Below are positions 9,141 to 18,323 of a stretch of DNA of 64,000 nt, piece after piece (within the stretch, counting starts at the first letter, position 1; every line of letters begins with the position of its first letter). The position numbers and the translations under genes are program-made. Source of the DNA: Nitrogeniibacter aestuarii (GTDB taxonomy: Bacteria > Pseudomonadota > Gammaproteobacteria > Burkholderiales > Rhodocyclaceae); the NCBI RefSeq assembly GCF_017309585.1, contig NZ_CP071321.1, positions 3,224,001 through 3,288,000 of the forward strand, given 5' to 3'. A model generated the notes under the pieces. It saw only the letters and a program-made list of their open reading frames with translations. It did not search any database and was not told the origin of the DNA.

Positions 9141-9950
9141 TCACTTAAGCGCGCCTTCTTCGAACGAAGCGGGACGTCGGGCCACCGCCAGCGCCATATG
9201 GGCAAATACCCAGCTCGGCAGGACAGGCGCAAGCGCGACCGACATTGCGCGCGTCAGAAACCATTCGTATTTGAGGCCAAGCTCGTGATGCAACGAACGA
9301 AGCACCCCCTGGCGCTTATGAATCGGATGAATACTCTCGATTTCGAAGCCACCATTGATCAGCTCACGCGCGAGCTCCGCGCGCGTGAAGCGGTACTGGT
9401 AGAAACGCTCACTCTGAGGTGCGACCGCCGGCCTGGCCAGGCTTCCCCGCACGCTTTGCCTGACGTTATCAAGCGGCACTGAGATGAACAGATACGCCCC
9501 CGGCTTGAGCAAACGGTAGGCTTCTTCGATACATGCCTGAGGCCCTGCCTCGAAATGCTCGAAAACGCCCCACGAAAAATACGCGTCGAAGCTCTCGTCC
9601 GCGAATCCCGTCTTTCGAATATCGCCAGGAACAAACTCGACGCCTGGAAACCGCTCTCCCAGCTTTGCAATTGTCGCTCGACTAATGTCCATACCGACAG
9701 CGTCGTAGCCACTCTCACGCAAGTGAAGCACCCATTCGCCGACTCCGCACCCACCGTCCAGCACCCTGGCACCAGGCTCGAGCGCTTCGAGGTAAGGACG
9801 CATCAGTTTGTATTCGTCCTGCCGCTCGATTCGTTCGGTGTTGCCCTTGATACCACCGTTCTTTTCCCATACGTCGGTCCAATAGGATTCAACGAAATCG
9901 TCTTCCGACTCAATGTTGCCGTTCGAAGATTGGATGTAATCTTTTCTCAT
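9141..9950 (-). CDS. Class I SAM-dependent methyltransferase, polysaccharide cluster
   Basis: A 269-residue methyltransferase of the Methyltransf_11/25 type. Motif I is VLDGGCGVGEWVLHL, the acidic loop is VGMDIS, then VPGDIRKTGFADESFDAYFSWGVFEHF and the LLKPGAYLFISVPLDN strand. It is soluble apart from a moderately hydrophobic C-terminal stretch (about 235-255) that could touch the membrane. The gene lies 3 bases downstream of the preceding glycosyltransferase stop. It is one of three methyltransferases in the cluster, which suggests an O-methylated glycan. Substrate unknown. Confidence 0.87.
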   Translation of the reverse strand: MRKDYIQSSNGNIESEDDFVESYWTDVWEKNGGIKGNTERIERQDEYKLMRPYLEALEPGARVLDGGCGVGEWVLHLRESGYDAVGMDISRATIAKLGERFPGVEFVPGDIRKTGFADESFDAYFSWGVFEHFEAGPQACIEEAYRLLKPGAYLFISVPLDNVRQSVRGSLARPAVAPQSERFYQYRFTRAELARELINGGFEIESIHPIHKRQGVLRSLHHELGLKYEWFLTRAMSVALAPVLPSWVFAHMALAVARRPASFEEGALK

Positions 9951-9953
9951 GGC

Positions 9954-10973
9954 TCACAGCGGTAATTGGTTTCTGAGAACAGCCCCCGGCTTTCTCCAGA
10001 GCTGACGTTTTTTTAACAAGCCTTCCCGGTCATCGAGCATGCGCTCAAACAGCGCAACGTAATTCTGAGTGGTGCGCGCGGAGGTGTGGGGATAGCTGGG
10101 CATCTGATCAGCCCAGTAATCATATTCATCAATGTATCGTGTCAGTGAATTTTCGAAATTGTCAGGCGTGAAGCACACACCAAAGCCGTCACAGTACTCC
10201 GGCATACAGCCACTGTCTCGGTACAGCAACGGTAGCCCGCACAGAGCCCCTTCGTTCTGGTGGTTCCCGCCCGGTTCGTTGATTGACGCGGTGAGGTAGC
10301 CATGGTGACGTCTCAGTTCGCCGGCTAGAGCTTCACCATCAAGAGGCGCAACGTGCTTCGCGGTCGTGAAGCGGAAGCCAGAGGGTAAATTACCGACGTA
10401 GGTAAATTCGATTCGATCTCTCCACTCCGGCTGGTCGAGCATTCTGTCAACGCGGGAATAAATGTCGAATCCCTTCATCCAGTTTCCGCCCCAATGATGG
10501 GTCACCAGCCGGAGCGGCCCGCGCCTCGCCCACCGAGACCACCCGAGAGGATTGAATGTCGCCGTATCGGCACCGTTGGTGATGACGCTTGACTGCGATG
10601 AGCACTGCCATAGATCCAGATCCTGCAGCCAGCGACCGACGAAGACGGTATGGTCTGCACAGTAATTGACCGTCTTCAGTTTGCCATTGATGCTCCGCGT
10701 GTTTTTTCGCTCATCACATTCATTAATGCGATGCACGACCAACGCGCGCGGATTCCTGAACAGAAGGTATCTCAACACCGCGCCTGACGAGAACGTCAGG
10801 TTTGGATGGCGCCATCTGGGATCGACCATCAGTATGATGTCGATATCAGCGTCGACTAGAGTGGTCACGGCGTGATGCCCACGGGCAAGCAATGCCTCGC
10901 TCAGTGACTTGACGAAGCGATTCCCGCCGCCCCATGGCCCATCCTGAATCTGAAATCCGATCGCAACCTTCAT
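9954..10973 (-). CDS. Probable glycosyltransferase
   Basis: A protein of 339 residues beginning MKVAIGFQIQDGPWGGGNRFV, the glycine-rich start usual for GT-B enzymes. It then carries VVHRINECDERKNT, NYCADHTVFVGRWLQDLDLW, VITNGADTATFNP and LRLVTHHWGGNWMKGFDIYSRVD, all consistent with a GT4-like fold, and a late NEGALCGLPLLYRDSGCMPEYC acidic region. Conservation to textbook motifs is looser than in the other cluster enzymes, so the call rests on overall pattern and context. The ATG at 10973 starts the recognisable domain; the frame continues 36 bases upstream to the previous stop, with no better ribosome site. Confidence 0.75.
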   Translation of the reverse strand: MKVAIGFQIQDGPWGGGNRFVKSLSEALLARGHHAVTTLVDADIDIILMVDPRWRHPNLTFSSGAVLRYLLFRNPRALVVHRINECDERKNTRSINGKLKTVNYCADHTVFVGRWLQDLDLWQCSSQSSVITNGADTATFNPLGWSRWARRGPLRLVTHHWGGNWMKGFDIYSRVDRMLDQPEWRDRIEFTYVGNLPSGFRFTTAKHVAPLDGEALAGELRRHHGYLTASINEPGGNHQNEGALCGLPLLYRDSGCMPEYCDGFGVCFTPDNFENSLTRYIDEYDYWADQMPSYPHTSARTTQNYVALFERMLDDREGLLKKRQLWRKPGAVLRNQLPL

Positions 10974-11009
10974 CTGAGTGCAGAGTCTGGCGTCAGACCG
11001 CCCGAGCAA

Positions 11010-11933
11010 TCATGACTTGATTGCATCGCGCAGCGCGCGTATGGGCTGTTTGGCCAAATTGACGAGGTCCTGCCCTTTCGCTCGCAGCCTGTCTGCGGCG
11101 CCCGGATGCACCGCCCAGGACGGCTGTCCGAGATACGCATCGCAGGCGTTGTAAAAATCGACAGACAGCGGATCAATCCTGAAGCGATGCTTCATCGAGC
11201 CGCGCTGGTGGGCAAGAAACGGCTGACCGTTGAGCTGAAATTCGTCGTGGTACGGATTGCACCCTTTCAGCGCTTTGGCGTCTGCACTGGTGGGTTTGAC
11301 AATATCAAGCGCGAGGTAGGGAATCTGGTGATTGTGCAGATAAGAGGGTACCTGCCACCCCGTGTCCTTGACGACGAAGAAACCGATGGGCAACTGGTAG
11401 AGGTCGGACAACTCCTGAGTAGTCACTTCGATGAAATTGTCTTTATCCGGCATGACAGTCAGACCGGAAAAATCGTAATCCGGCGACATGGCCATCCAGG
11501 TCGTAGACGGCTTGTTCTTGTACTGTTGATACTTGGTGTCGCCGGTACTGAATCCACCAATTCCCTCCAGCCGCGTCGCCACCACGCCAACTGCATTTTC
11601 GCCCGTGAGCAGGTCCACGATCACCCGATCCCAGTCCTGCATCAGAATCGTAATATCGGTGTCGGAAATAACGTTGATATCGCCCGGCACGAAACGCGAA
11701 ATTGCTGTGTCGATAGACATCGCATGCCCCTTCGACCCACGACCGAATTTGAGCGCAATCGCTTCGTCGACGATACCGCTACCGTCCAGAGCCTTATGAG
11801 ACGCACTGTCAAGGCAGTAAGCATAGTAGTGAACCGGGATCGACCCAGTGCTCAGCCCTTCGTAATTCGCTCGGACGTACTCGAAGTAGCGGACAGAGTT
11901 ACTCGACACCGTGGCATGCACATGAATTTTCAC
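11010..11933 (-). CDS. Unassigned polysaccharide-cluster protein with DxD motif
   Basis: I do not recognise a named family. The 307-residue protein begins MKIHVHATVSSNSVRYFEYV and has a GT-A-like outline: a first beta-strand, YAYCLDSASHKAL, a central VISDTDITILMQDWD with a DxD-type metal motif at about residue 95, and WMAMSPDYDFSG. The second half has YLHNHQIPYLALDIVKP and many aromatic residues. There is no signal peptide or membrane helix. It lies between a methyltransferase gene (4 bases away) and a glycosyltransferase gene. A glycosyltransferase or glycan-modifying enzyme is likely from the DxD and the context, but this is inference. Confidence 0.65.
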   Translation of the reverse strand: MKIHVHATVSSNSVRYFEYVRANYEGLSTGSIPVHYYAYCLDSASHKALDGSGIVDEAIALKFGRGSKGHAMSIDTAISRFVPGDINVISDTDITILMQDWDRVIVDLLTGENAVGVVATRLEGIGGFSTGDTKYQQYKNKPSTTWMAMSPDYDFSGLTVMPDKDNFIEVTTQELSDLYQLPIGFFVVKDTGWQVPSYLHNHQIPYLALDIVKPTSADAKALKGCNPYHDEFQLNGQPFLAHQRGSMKHRFRIDPLSVDFYNACDAYLGQPSWAVHPGAADRLRAKGQDLVNLAKQPIRALRDAIKS

Positions 11934-11937
11934 TGAC

Positions 11938-12570
11938 TCACGCCTCCTGCCACGACAATTGAGTGGTTCGACGACGACAGATCGTCAGACCCGGGTGCAC
12001 CGGGATCGTCATCATTTCGAACGCGTCCGTCTGCCTTGACAACCGATCAATCGCAAGATACCCGTCGCCGCACCGCTCTTGAGAGGTCGCTGCCGTATCG
12101 ATCGGGTGCGTGTCATGAAGCATCATGATTCCGTGCGGCGTCAGCAGTTCGAAATAGTGAGAGAAATCGGCATCGACTGCCTGTTCGGAATGGTCGGCAT
12201 CAATGAAGATCATATCGAAGGTTTCGCCCTTCGCTTTGAGTTCAAGTGCGCAATCGACCGACTTCGAGCATATGAATCGCGTTTTGCTGGTGCGATTCAT
12301 TGAAGCGCCTGCCTCTTCGGCAATGTCGACGCCCGTCAATTTACCGGCAAACGGAATCATCTGGTTGAAAAGCCCGCACCGAAAAATGCCGACTTCAAGG
12401 TAACGCTCGGGACGCACCACACTTGCCATGTGTAGGATGAAATCCTGATGCCACTTGTGATCCACACGCCCGTCATGTCGCAAGGGTACGGATCGCAAGC
12501 CGACGACTTTTTCGAACGCTTCGACAAGTTTACGCTTAATCCGGTAAGCGTGATCACCATCGTTATGCAT
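11938..12570 (-). CDS. Methyltransferase of the Methyltransf_24 type
   Basis: A 210-residue protein starting at the ATG at 12570, which overlaps the upstream reductase stop by 8 bases and has GGAG ten bases ahead. It contains RYLEVGIFRCGLFNQMIP as motif I, LTGVDIAEEAG as the acidic strand, and FDMIFIDADHSEQAVDADFSHYFELL, followed by GIMMLHDTHPID. This pattern matches small class I methyltransferases such as cephalosporin hydroxylase-like and Methyltransf_24 proteins found in glycan clusters. The probable job is O-methylation of the glycan. The upstream frame to 12645 lacks any ribosome site. Confidence 0.8.
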   Translation of the reverse strand: MHNDGDHAYRIKRKLVEAFEKVVGLRSVPLRHDGRVDHKWHQDFILHMASVVRPERYLEVGIFRCGLFNQMIPFAGKLTGVDIAEEAGASMNRTSKTRFICSKSVDCALELKAKGETFDMIFIDADHSEQAVDADFSHYFELLTPHGIMMLHDTHPIDTAATSQERCGDGYLAIDRLSRQTDAFEMMTIPVHPGLTICRRRTTQLSWQEA

Positions 12571-13468
12571 ATTCTGACAACTCCAAAACCATTTGCTCAA
12601 TCGTGGGAGCGAGCTCGAAACCAGCTGCGCGCCAGAGGGAATCATTCACACTGGGGCGATTCGTAGCGAGGCGCCGGTCTACGGCGCAGTCAGCTTCCAT
12701 GGGGATAATCGTGATGTCTTCGCGGTCGAAAGCGCGCGCGAAAGCGCACAGTAAATCGTGCTTGGTGACTGAATCGGCTGGCACAACGTGAGTATCGAAT
12801 CCGGCACAAGCAGGGCTGCGCATCACTCCTTCACACAGGCGCGCGAAATGCATCGCGGTGACGCCGTTCCACCAGTGATTGGTGAATCCGCGAATCGTGG
12901 CGCCACGCTCTTGGTGAAGAAACCAATTGAGCAGCGAGAACGAACTTGCCAGTTCGAACCCGACGATGGAGCACCGCAGATTGATGGTGTGCGGACTGGT
13001 GACCTCACCCAGGCTCTTGCTCAAACCGTACAAATCAGTCGCATCGTGCCTGTCCGTCTCGACGTAAGCACCTTTTTCACCCGAATAGACGCAATCGGTT
13101 GCAATCTGAACGACGCGTGTTCCGCTTCGTTCGGCTGCCTGAGCCAAGGTGAGCGGGAACAAGGAATTTGCCCGGAGTGTATCTTCCTTGTCTGAAAGAG
13201 ATCCTTCGCGAATACGTTGCTTGATTCGCCCGACCGCGTTGATGACGAGATCATAGCCTTCGATCAGCCGGGCAACCGAATCGATCGATGCCGAGTCTGC
13301 GTCGAGAACGCTCCACACCACATCGCGACTGAAACGCTCAAGGCCCTCGGGAATTGCGCCGGTGCGCGTCGTGACTGTTGTGTCAACATCTTCGACCCTG
13401 GCAAACCATTTCGTGAGGGAGGCACCCAGCATTCCACTGCCTCCCAACACCATAATTTTCTTATTCAT
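12563..13468 (-). CDS. NAD(P)-dependent sugar reductase, RmlD-like SDR
   Basis: A 301-residue short-chain dehydrogenase of the RmlD substrate-binding type. The N-terminus has the dinucleotide motif VLGGSGMLGASL, then YDLVINAVGRIKQR, VVQIATDCVYSG and a TDLYGLSKSLGEV stretch with the catalytic YxxxK pair. RmlD reduces dTDP-4-keto-rhamnose; cluster members like this usually perform the final reduction of a nucleotide 6-deoxysugar. No rmlA, rmlB or rmlC is in the window, so the substrate may differ. The ATG at 13468 overlaps the stop of the ABC transporter gene by 8 bases, which fixes the start. Confidence 0.82.
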   Translation of the reverse strand: MNKKIMVLGGSGMLGASLTKWFARVEDVDTTVTTRTGAIPEGLERFSRDVVWSVLDADSASIDSVARLIEGYDLVINAVGRIKQRIREGSLSDKEDTLRANSLFPLTLAQAAERSGTRVVQIATDCVYSGEKGAYVETDRHDATDLYGLSKSLGEVTSPHTINLRCSIVGFELASSFSLLNWFLHQERGATIRGFTNHWWNGVTAMHFARLCEGVMRSPACAGFDTHVVPADSVTKHDLLCAFARAFDREDITIIPMEADCAVDRRLATNRPSVNDSLWRAAGFELAPTIEQMVLELSEYA

Positions 13469-15221
13469 GCCACTCCTTGACCGGCTCACCCCGCTCCACC
13501 AATGCCTCACCTGCAACCTGTGTCACTCGACCTTCGCTGTCAAACTGAACTATTGAATCTGCAATCGCTTGAACCGCATCCCGGTGGGTTACCGCGATGA
13601 TCGTGACCTCGCCCTTCAATTGGCGCACTGTATCGATGATGGCCAGTTCCGAGTCAGCGTCCAGATTCGAGGTCGCTTCATCCAGAATCAGCAGGTGCGG
13701 CGAGCGCAGAAGTGCACGCGCAATCGAGAGCCGCTGTTTTTGACCCGCTGAAAGGCCACCTCCCTGCTCGGACAAACGGTGCTCTAGGCCCGCACCGGAT
13801 TGAGAGATGAAACCGCAGTGGGCCTTGGCCAATGCCTGCCACATCTGCTCGTCAGTTTTCGACTCGGACTGACCGAAGGCGAGAAACTCACGCACGGTAC
13901 CGTCGATCACGAATGGATCTGGGCCAACGTACGCTGCGGTAGCCAGCAGGCGATGTTTGACGTCGAAGGCCTCAAACGCCCCCTCGCGAGTGCTCACCGT
14001 GATTGAACCCTGATCAGGACGAATCAAGCTGGATATCAACAGTAGCAGCGTTGTCTTGCCAACGCCGGACGGCCCGACGATCACTGTCGCACTACCTGGA
14101 CCGAATTCAAGATCGATCTTCTCGAGGCCACGGCACGCGCCCGGCCAGGCGTAGTCGACCTCCTTGAGCGTAAGGCCGACCCGATCAAAACCACTGACGG
14201 CCTGACGGGAATGGTGAAGCTCGCTCCGGATAGCTTCATCGACCGGCGCAAGGTCCATGCGACACCAATCGGATAGCACCTGTAGTCGTGGCCAGTTGCC
14301 ACGAATATTGGCCGTGACACGCGCAACCTCTGCCAGAGTCTGGAAAAAACGCATCACCATGTAGAGATAGGCAATCAGGGTTGCGCTGTTGTCGGCGAAC
14401 ACCTGCGATCCCTGGAGCGCAATCAGAACAACTGCGCAGATGCCGACCACCTGAGGTATGACGCCTCTGGCTGACGCAAACGAGTAGTAACGAAGCGATG
14501 AGTTTTCAAAGCGCGAGATCAATGCGTGCTGATCTTCAACTTCGCGGCCAAGCCGGCCATGGATGTGGAGGAAGATCGCGTTCTTCACGCCGCGCATGAG
14601 GCGATCGTTTACCGAAGCCAGAGACTGCTGAATGTCGGCCGAGGCGCGGGTGATCACGCCATCAAGCAACCGATGGGCAGGGGTGAGGAAAATAAGCAAC
14701 AGGAGAACGGCTGCCGTTGTTTCCAGCGAGTAAACCAGCAGGGTGACGAGCGTGGCACCCAGCATCAACAGGCGCCCCACAAAATAGTATGACGTGCTGA
14801 CCGCGGCCGCACTGCAAAGTGTAATGTCACCAAAGAGAGTTGCAACACGACCCGAGGCCACTTTGCCGTCGGCGAGTGACCATTGCGCGATCAGACTTCT
14901 CACTCTGGCCTCGAACGCGACCTGAGTTGCCCCTGTCGAAACACTGTTGGCCCAGACCGTAAGGGATTTCAAAAGTCCGGCAGCAACGAACAGCATGGCC
15001 TCGGATGCAGGGGAGCCGGGGGCGCCCAGCAAGGGCATGTCTGCCGATCCGCTCACGAGACCAATCGACACAAAAAAGCGCTGCAAAGTCAGTGCGAAAC
15101 AGAAGTCGAACACGAAGGCGAGCAATCCCGTCGCTGTCGAGACACTACCCCAGCGGCGGGATCGACTCCCGCCAAGCCGGAAGGCCGAACGCCAGACCAT
15201 CATGCCATCCGACATGCTCAT
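13461..15221 (-). CDS. ABC exporter half-transporter (fused TMD and ATPase)
   Basis: A 586-residue protein with an N-terminal membrane region (helices around 30-60, 75-90, 140-185 and 250-295) and a C-terminal ATPase: Walker A GPSGVGKT at 383-390, signature LSAGQ at 490-494, Walker B LLILDEA at 510-516 and switch His546. The fused layout is that of MsbA/PglK-type exporters rather than the separate Wzm/Wzt pair. In this cluster it is the obvious candidate for flipping a lipid-linked oligosaccharide across the inner membrane, since no Wzx flippase is present. It overlaps the glycosyltransferase gene before it (ATGA) and the reductase after it. The flippase role is inference. Confidence 0.85.
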   Translation of the reverse strand: MSMSDGMMVWRSAFRLGGSRSRRWGSVSTATGLLAFVFDFCFALTLQRFFVSIGLVSGSADMPLLGAPGSPASEAMLFVAAGLLKSLTVWANSVSTGATQVAFEARVRSLIAQWSLADGKVASGRVATLFGDITLCSAAAVSTSYYFVGRLLMLGATLVTLLVYSLETTAAVLLLLIFLTPAHRLLDGVITRASADIQQSLASVNDRLMRGVKNAIFLHIHGRLGREVEDQHALISRFENSSLRYYSFASARGVIPQVVGICAVVLIALQGSQVFADNSATLIAYLYMVMRFFQTLAEVARVTANIRGNWPRLQVLSDWCRMDLAPVDEAIRSELHHSRQAVSGFDRVGLTLKEVDYAWPGACRGLEKIDLEFGPGSATVIVGPSGVGKTTLLLLISSLIRPDQGSITVSTREGAFEAFDVKHRLLATAAYVGPDPFVIDGTVREFLAFGQSESKTDEQMWQALAKAHCGFISQSGAGLEHRLSEQGGGLSAGQKQRLSIARALLRSPHLLILDEATSNLDADSELAIIDTVRQLKGEVTIIAVTHRDAVQAIADSIVQFDSEGRVTQVAGEALVERGEPVKEWHE

Positions 15222-16153
15222 GCTTCGCTCTCGATTTCGCGAACGACGGTTTGCCAGTCGTCCCGTTGACGCACAATCTCAACTGCTCGACGCATTGCAT
15301 CGTCGCGTGCGTGCGAATCCATGGACTGAATCTCGGATACGATTCCTGGCACTTCAGAGACATTTTTGAAGTGCCTGATGGTAGGCACTTCATCAATATC
15401 GTAGGCATCCGCGTCGACATCCCAATTCCGGATCGCAAAGCAACCTCTGGCGGCCACTTCGACATCTTTGATCCAAAGGGCATTTCTCGGAATCATCTGA
15501 CCATCGACACACCATGGATCATCCTCGGTGTGAATGTAGATCTGGATGTCACCAAGGGATTCCAGATAGTCCGAGTAAGAGCGCGAGCCCATCACGTCCA
15601 CATGCAGGCCGAGCGCGGACAACTCATCGAAAAACTTTCTGCGGTGAGGATGCAGCGACCCCTGAAACCCAAGGGCGACACGTCTATCGGCCCAAGCGCC
15701 TCCCATAACGCAGTACTCGGGGAGCATCCCCATACGCACAAAACGCGCCGGGACTCCCTTGCTCACGCAGAACTCGGTCCACCAGCGTGTCGTCATCAGG
15801 ATCGCCCTGATGGTCAGGCGGTCGGCAAAGACGGGGTATGCGCCCCGGCTGGCGGAATCGTCGATGTACGCCTGCCACGGATCCTGATCGTAAACAAAAA
15901 CCTCTCGACCACTCAGGCGCTTTGAAACAGCATCCACCTGGCGAAGCAAGGTACGCTGCTTCATCGCCAACAGCACCCGGTCAAACGAATTCGGCCAGAT
16001 CAACGGATTGAGGAGGAACTCTCGCACACTGCAAATTTTCAGGTCGAACTTTGTTTTCAGCGCCGCCATGAGCTGATGCTGATAACAATTGCTCATGACG
16101 TATTCAGTCGAATCGACGATTGCGAGCAGACGAAGTCGGGCTTGGGGCTTCAT
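15218..16153 (-). CDS. Probable glycosyltransferase (GT-B-like)
   Basis: A 311-residue protein beginning MKPQARLRLLAIVDSTEYV. Features are VFVYDQDPWQAYIDDSAS, a short VALGFQGSLHPHRRKFFDEL phosphate-type loop, VDVMGSRSYSDYLESLGDIQIYIHTEDDPW and RNALWIKDVEVAARGCFAIRNW, which recalls the Glyco_trans_1_2 C-terminal pattern. The ATG at 16153 overlaps the upstream gene stop as ATGA and has GGGGGAAGG just before it, so it is preferred over the in-frame start at 16174. A transferase role is likely, but the family is less clear than for the GT2 and GT4 neighbours. Confidence 0.7.
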   Translation of the reverse strand: MKPQARLRLLAIVDSTEYVMSNCYQHQLMAALKTKFDLKICSVREFLLNPLIWPNSFDRVLLAMKQRTLLRQVDAVSKRLSGREVFVYDQDPWQAYIDDSASRGAYPVFADRLTIRAILMTTRWWTEFCVSKGVPARFVRMGMLPEYCVMGGAWADRRVALGFQGSLHPHRRKFFDELSALGLHVDVMGSRSYSDYLESLGDIQIYIHTEDDPWCVDGQMIPRNALWIKDVEVAARGCFAIRNWDVDADAYDIDEVPTIRHFKNVSEVPGIVSEIQSMDSHARDDAMRRAVEIVRQRDDWQTVVREIESEA

Positions 16154-17043
16154 GCGGGAGCCTTCCCCCGCCACGCAGAGGGGTGGGTCGAGATCCGGGC
16201 GGCGCCGTAATCATTGATTTTACTATGCCTGGTTGCTTGGTAGCCGGTCGTCTCAAGTTGCTTGGCGTTTCCATAGCTTCCAGACACCACACGATCGCGA
16301 TCAGACCATGAAATCAATGACCAGAAGATTCCGCCGTCGAGCACTCCGATGAGTTCGTGGCGCTTCATCATCTCCGCGAAGAAGTCGCTTTCTGCAAACG
16401 CGTCGTAGGTCCGGAGCTGCTCAAATACAGTCCTCAGATCGCCGATCCGGTGTAGAGCGGGAAGCTTCGGGTGGAGATTGGAAATGAACAAGCCATTCTG
16501 ATCTTTCACACGCTTGAACCAAGCCTTCTCGCCTGTGATCGCATTTTTCAGTGCGATGTGCGAACGCTCCTTGTGGAAAGGAAGAAACTTGAGCCGTTTA
16601 TCATAGCGCCAGCGCTGACCAACCGAAAATTCCTGGGTACGAACCGACGAGAGCTCAGGATGCTGATCGAGCAATTGCTCGCACGAGTGGAGTGCGGAGA
16701 AATCGGAATGATAGAGGTCTGACTCAATCATGTAGATAAAGTCCATCCCCTCAAACGCAAACTGATCGAGGTGATCCAGCACCCACTGAATCGCCGTCCA
16801 ATATCCCAGATTCGTATCACTCCGGCACACGTGTACCGCGTCGGGGAGGCCGTCCAGATGCTCCGGAAATGTTGACGCGTTGTCGAAGACAACCAGCCTG
16901 TCGAGCAGATCGAGCGCGCCCAACCGATCGACGAGGTTGTCGCACACCTGCAGCGCAAGGTCCCTGCGTGAAGCATCTCGCGAGCAGGTCACCAGCAAGA
17001 ACAGCGTGCGATCAGGTGTCTGACTCACGCCTTTTGCCTCCAC
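16150..17043 (-). CDS. Probable GT-A type glycosyltransferase
   Basis: A 297-residue protein with LFLLVTCSRDASRRDLALQV near the start, LLDRLVVFDNASTFPEHL and VCRSDTNLGYWTAIQWVLDH, the order of strands seen in GT2-like enzymes; FIYMIESDLYHSDFSAL sits where the DxD motif normally does but reads ESD. The remaining sequence is rich in charged and aromatic residues and has no membrane segment. It overlaps the GNAT gene upstream by 19 bases and the next glycosyltransferase gene by 4. The altered metal motif means that activity is not certain. Confidence 0.65.
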   Translation of the reverse strand: MEAKGVSQTPDRTLFLLVTCSRDASRRDLALQVCDNLVDRLGALDLLDRLVVFDNASTFPEHLDGLPDAVHVCRSDTNLGYWTAIQWVLDHLDQFAFEGMDFIYMIESDLYHSDFSALHSCEQLLDQHPELSSVRTQEFSVGQRWRYDKRLKFLPFHKERSHIALKNAITGEKAWFKRVKDQNGLFISNLHPKLPALHRIGDLRTVFEQLRTYDAFAESDFFAEMMKRHELIGVLDGGIFWSLISWSDRDRVVSGSYGNAKQLETTGYQATRHSKINDYGAARISTHPSAWRGKAPA

Positions 17044-17567
17044 TCACTCGCGAGCAACCCCATCGATACGAGATCTTGAAACCGGCCATCGCGAAAAATG
17101 GCCTCACGCTCCCGTCCCTCTTCCACAAAACCAAGTTTCTCGTAAAGGCGCAATGCCGGCTCATTACTCTCAAGAGTGACCAATGCTAGCCGGTTCAGTC
17201 CGCATTGGTTGAACAGATACTCGAAGAAATAGCCGTACATCTCTGACGCGTAACCCTGACCTCGAGCGGCCGGAGCAACGTCGGCTCCAACAAATGCACT
17301 GCGATTCCAGTGATCGATACGATCAAGCCGGAAGACACCCACAAAATCGTTCGCTGCGCGCGTACGAGCCACATAGCGTTTGGAAGAGCAAGACTGGCTC
17401 ACTGACCGAAACCAGGCAAGCTGAGACTCCTCAGAGACGTGGGCAACGTCGGACAGCCGCATCAACGTCGAATCCTCGTTGTGAAGCAGCCGAGCCTCTT
17501 CCGCGTCGCACTGCTCCATGATGCGGATGATCAATCGAGATGTTCCGTTATCCGGAAAAGGATTCAT
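17025..17567 (-). CDS. GNAT-family N-acetyltransferase (RimJ/RimL-like)
   Basis: A 180-residue Acetyltransf_3 protein: LIIRIMEQCDAEEARLLH at the start, VGVFRLDRIDHWNRSAFVGADV as the central sheet, and ARGQGYASEMYGYFFEYLF as the acetyl-CoA pyrophosphate loop (the R-G-Q-G-Y core), followed by NRLALVTLESNEPALRLYEKLGF. The family moves acetyl from acetyl-CoA to an amine. With the 4,6-dehydratase and aminotransferase nearby it would fit acetylation of a 4-amino sugar nucleotide, as PseH does, but this is inference. Its start shares one base with the upstream stop (TGATG), indicating coupled translation. Confidence 0.85.
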   Translation of the reverse strand: MNPFPDNGTSRLIIRIMEQCDAEEARLLHNEDSTLMRLSDVAHVSEESQLAWFRSVSQSCSSKRYVARTRAANDFVGVFRLDRIDHWNRSAFVGADVAPAARGQGYASEMYGYFFEYLFNQCGLNRLALVTLESNEPALRLYEKLGFVEEGREREAIFRDGRFQDLVSMGLLASEWRQKA

Positions 17568-18313
17568 CAGGCTTCCACCCCAAGTTTTTTTCTAACGAAT
17601 GCTTCGACTTCGATCACAAGACGCGCGGGATCGTCCTTTAATCGAAGAAAGGCCTTCTCGAATCGATCATTCGCGTAATCATGGCTGTTTCTCATTCGCC
17701 AACCAGCGCTCATCGCCCCTGCCAGCGCCCAAGCCCTCGCCTCATCGCGCTGCTGCAACCACACCTCCGCGCAACGACTGATGACTTCACGTTGCTTCTT
17801 GAGGGCTCGATGCAGTCCAAAATGAAACGCCTGACGCGAATGAGGAAACTTACAGTGCCATCCAATCGGAGCAAGGTGCGCAGTTGCATCACCCTTGAGC
17901 ACCAGATCGTGATTCCGGTCTGCATGATCAGCAAATAGCCGACTCGACGCCTGTCGAAACTCGACACGCGGTGAAAACGCGTTCAGTCCCGCAATCAGGC
18001 GATCGGTGAAATAGTCATGCAATAGCATTTGAGCACCGGTGACTCGACGATCCGCAAATAGCGCGGCAATCCGTTCAAGAGCAGAATCGCCGTTCAGTAT
18101 CGTGTCGGCATCGACTTTGACGAACAAATCGTGATCTGCCTTTGCATGACCCCAAGCAGCCCACAAAAGGTTGTGAGCCTCGAATTCCGGCTGGTCCGAG
18201 ATTACACGGTGCGTCACCTGAACGCCGATTTGGGATGCGATTGCCGAGCAGCATACTTCGAGCTCAGCTTCACCGCACGCCAGTGTGCCAACAAATATCC
18301 GGGGAGCGGTCAT
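17567..18313 (-). CDS. Probable glycosyltransferase with DxD motif
   Basis: A 248-residue protein beginning MTAPRIFVGTLACGEAELEV, followed by VTHRVISDQPEFEAHNLLW and LFVKVDADTILN, where DAD is a clear metal-nucleotide motif of the GT-A fold, at about residue 73. LVLKGDATAHLAPIGWHC and a histidine-rich SRQAFHFGLHRAL follow. No membrane helix. It lies 10 bases after the aminotransferase gene. It is short for a glycosyltransferase but complete in frame. The function is a likely transferase by motif and context. Confidence 0.7.
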   Translation of the reverse strand: MTAPRIFVGTLACGEAELEVCCSAIASQIGVQVTHRVISDQPEFEAHNLLWAAWGHAKADHDLFVKVDADTILNGDSALERIAALFADRRVTGAQMLLHDYFTDRLIAGLNAFSPRVEFRQASSRLFADHADRNHDLVLKGDATAHLAPIGWHCKFPHSRQAFHFGLHRALKKQREVISRCAEVWLQQRDEARAWALAGAMSAGWRMRNSHDYANDRFEKAFLRLKDDPARLVIEVEAFVRKKLGVEA

Positions 18314-18323
18314 CGAGGCCGAG

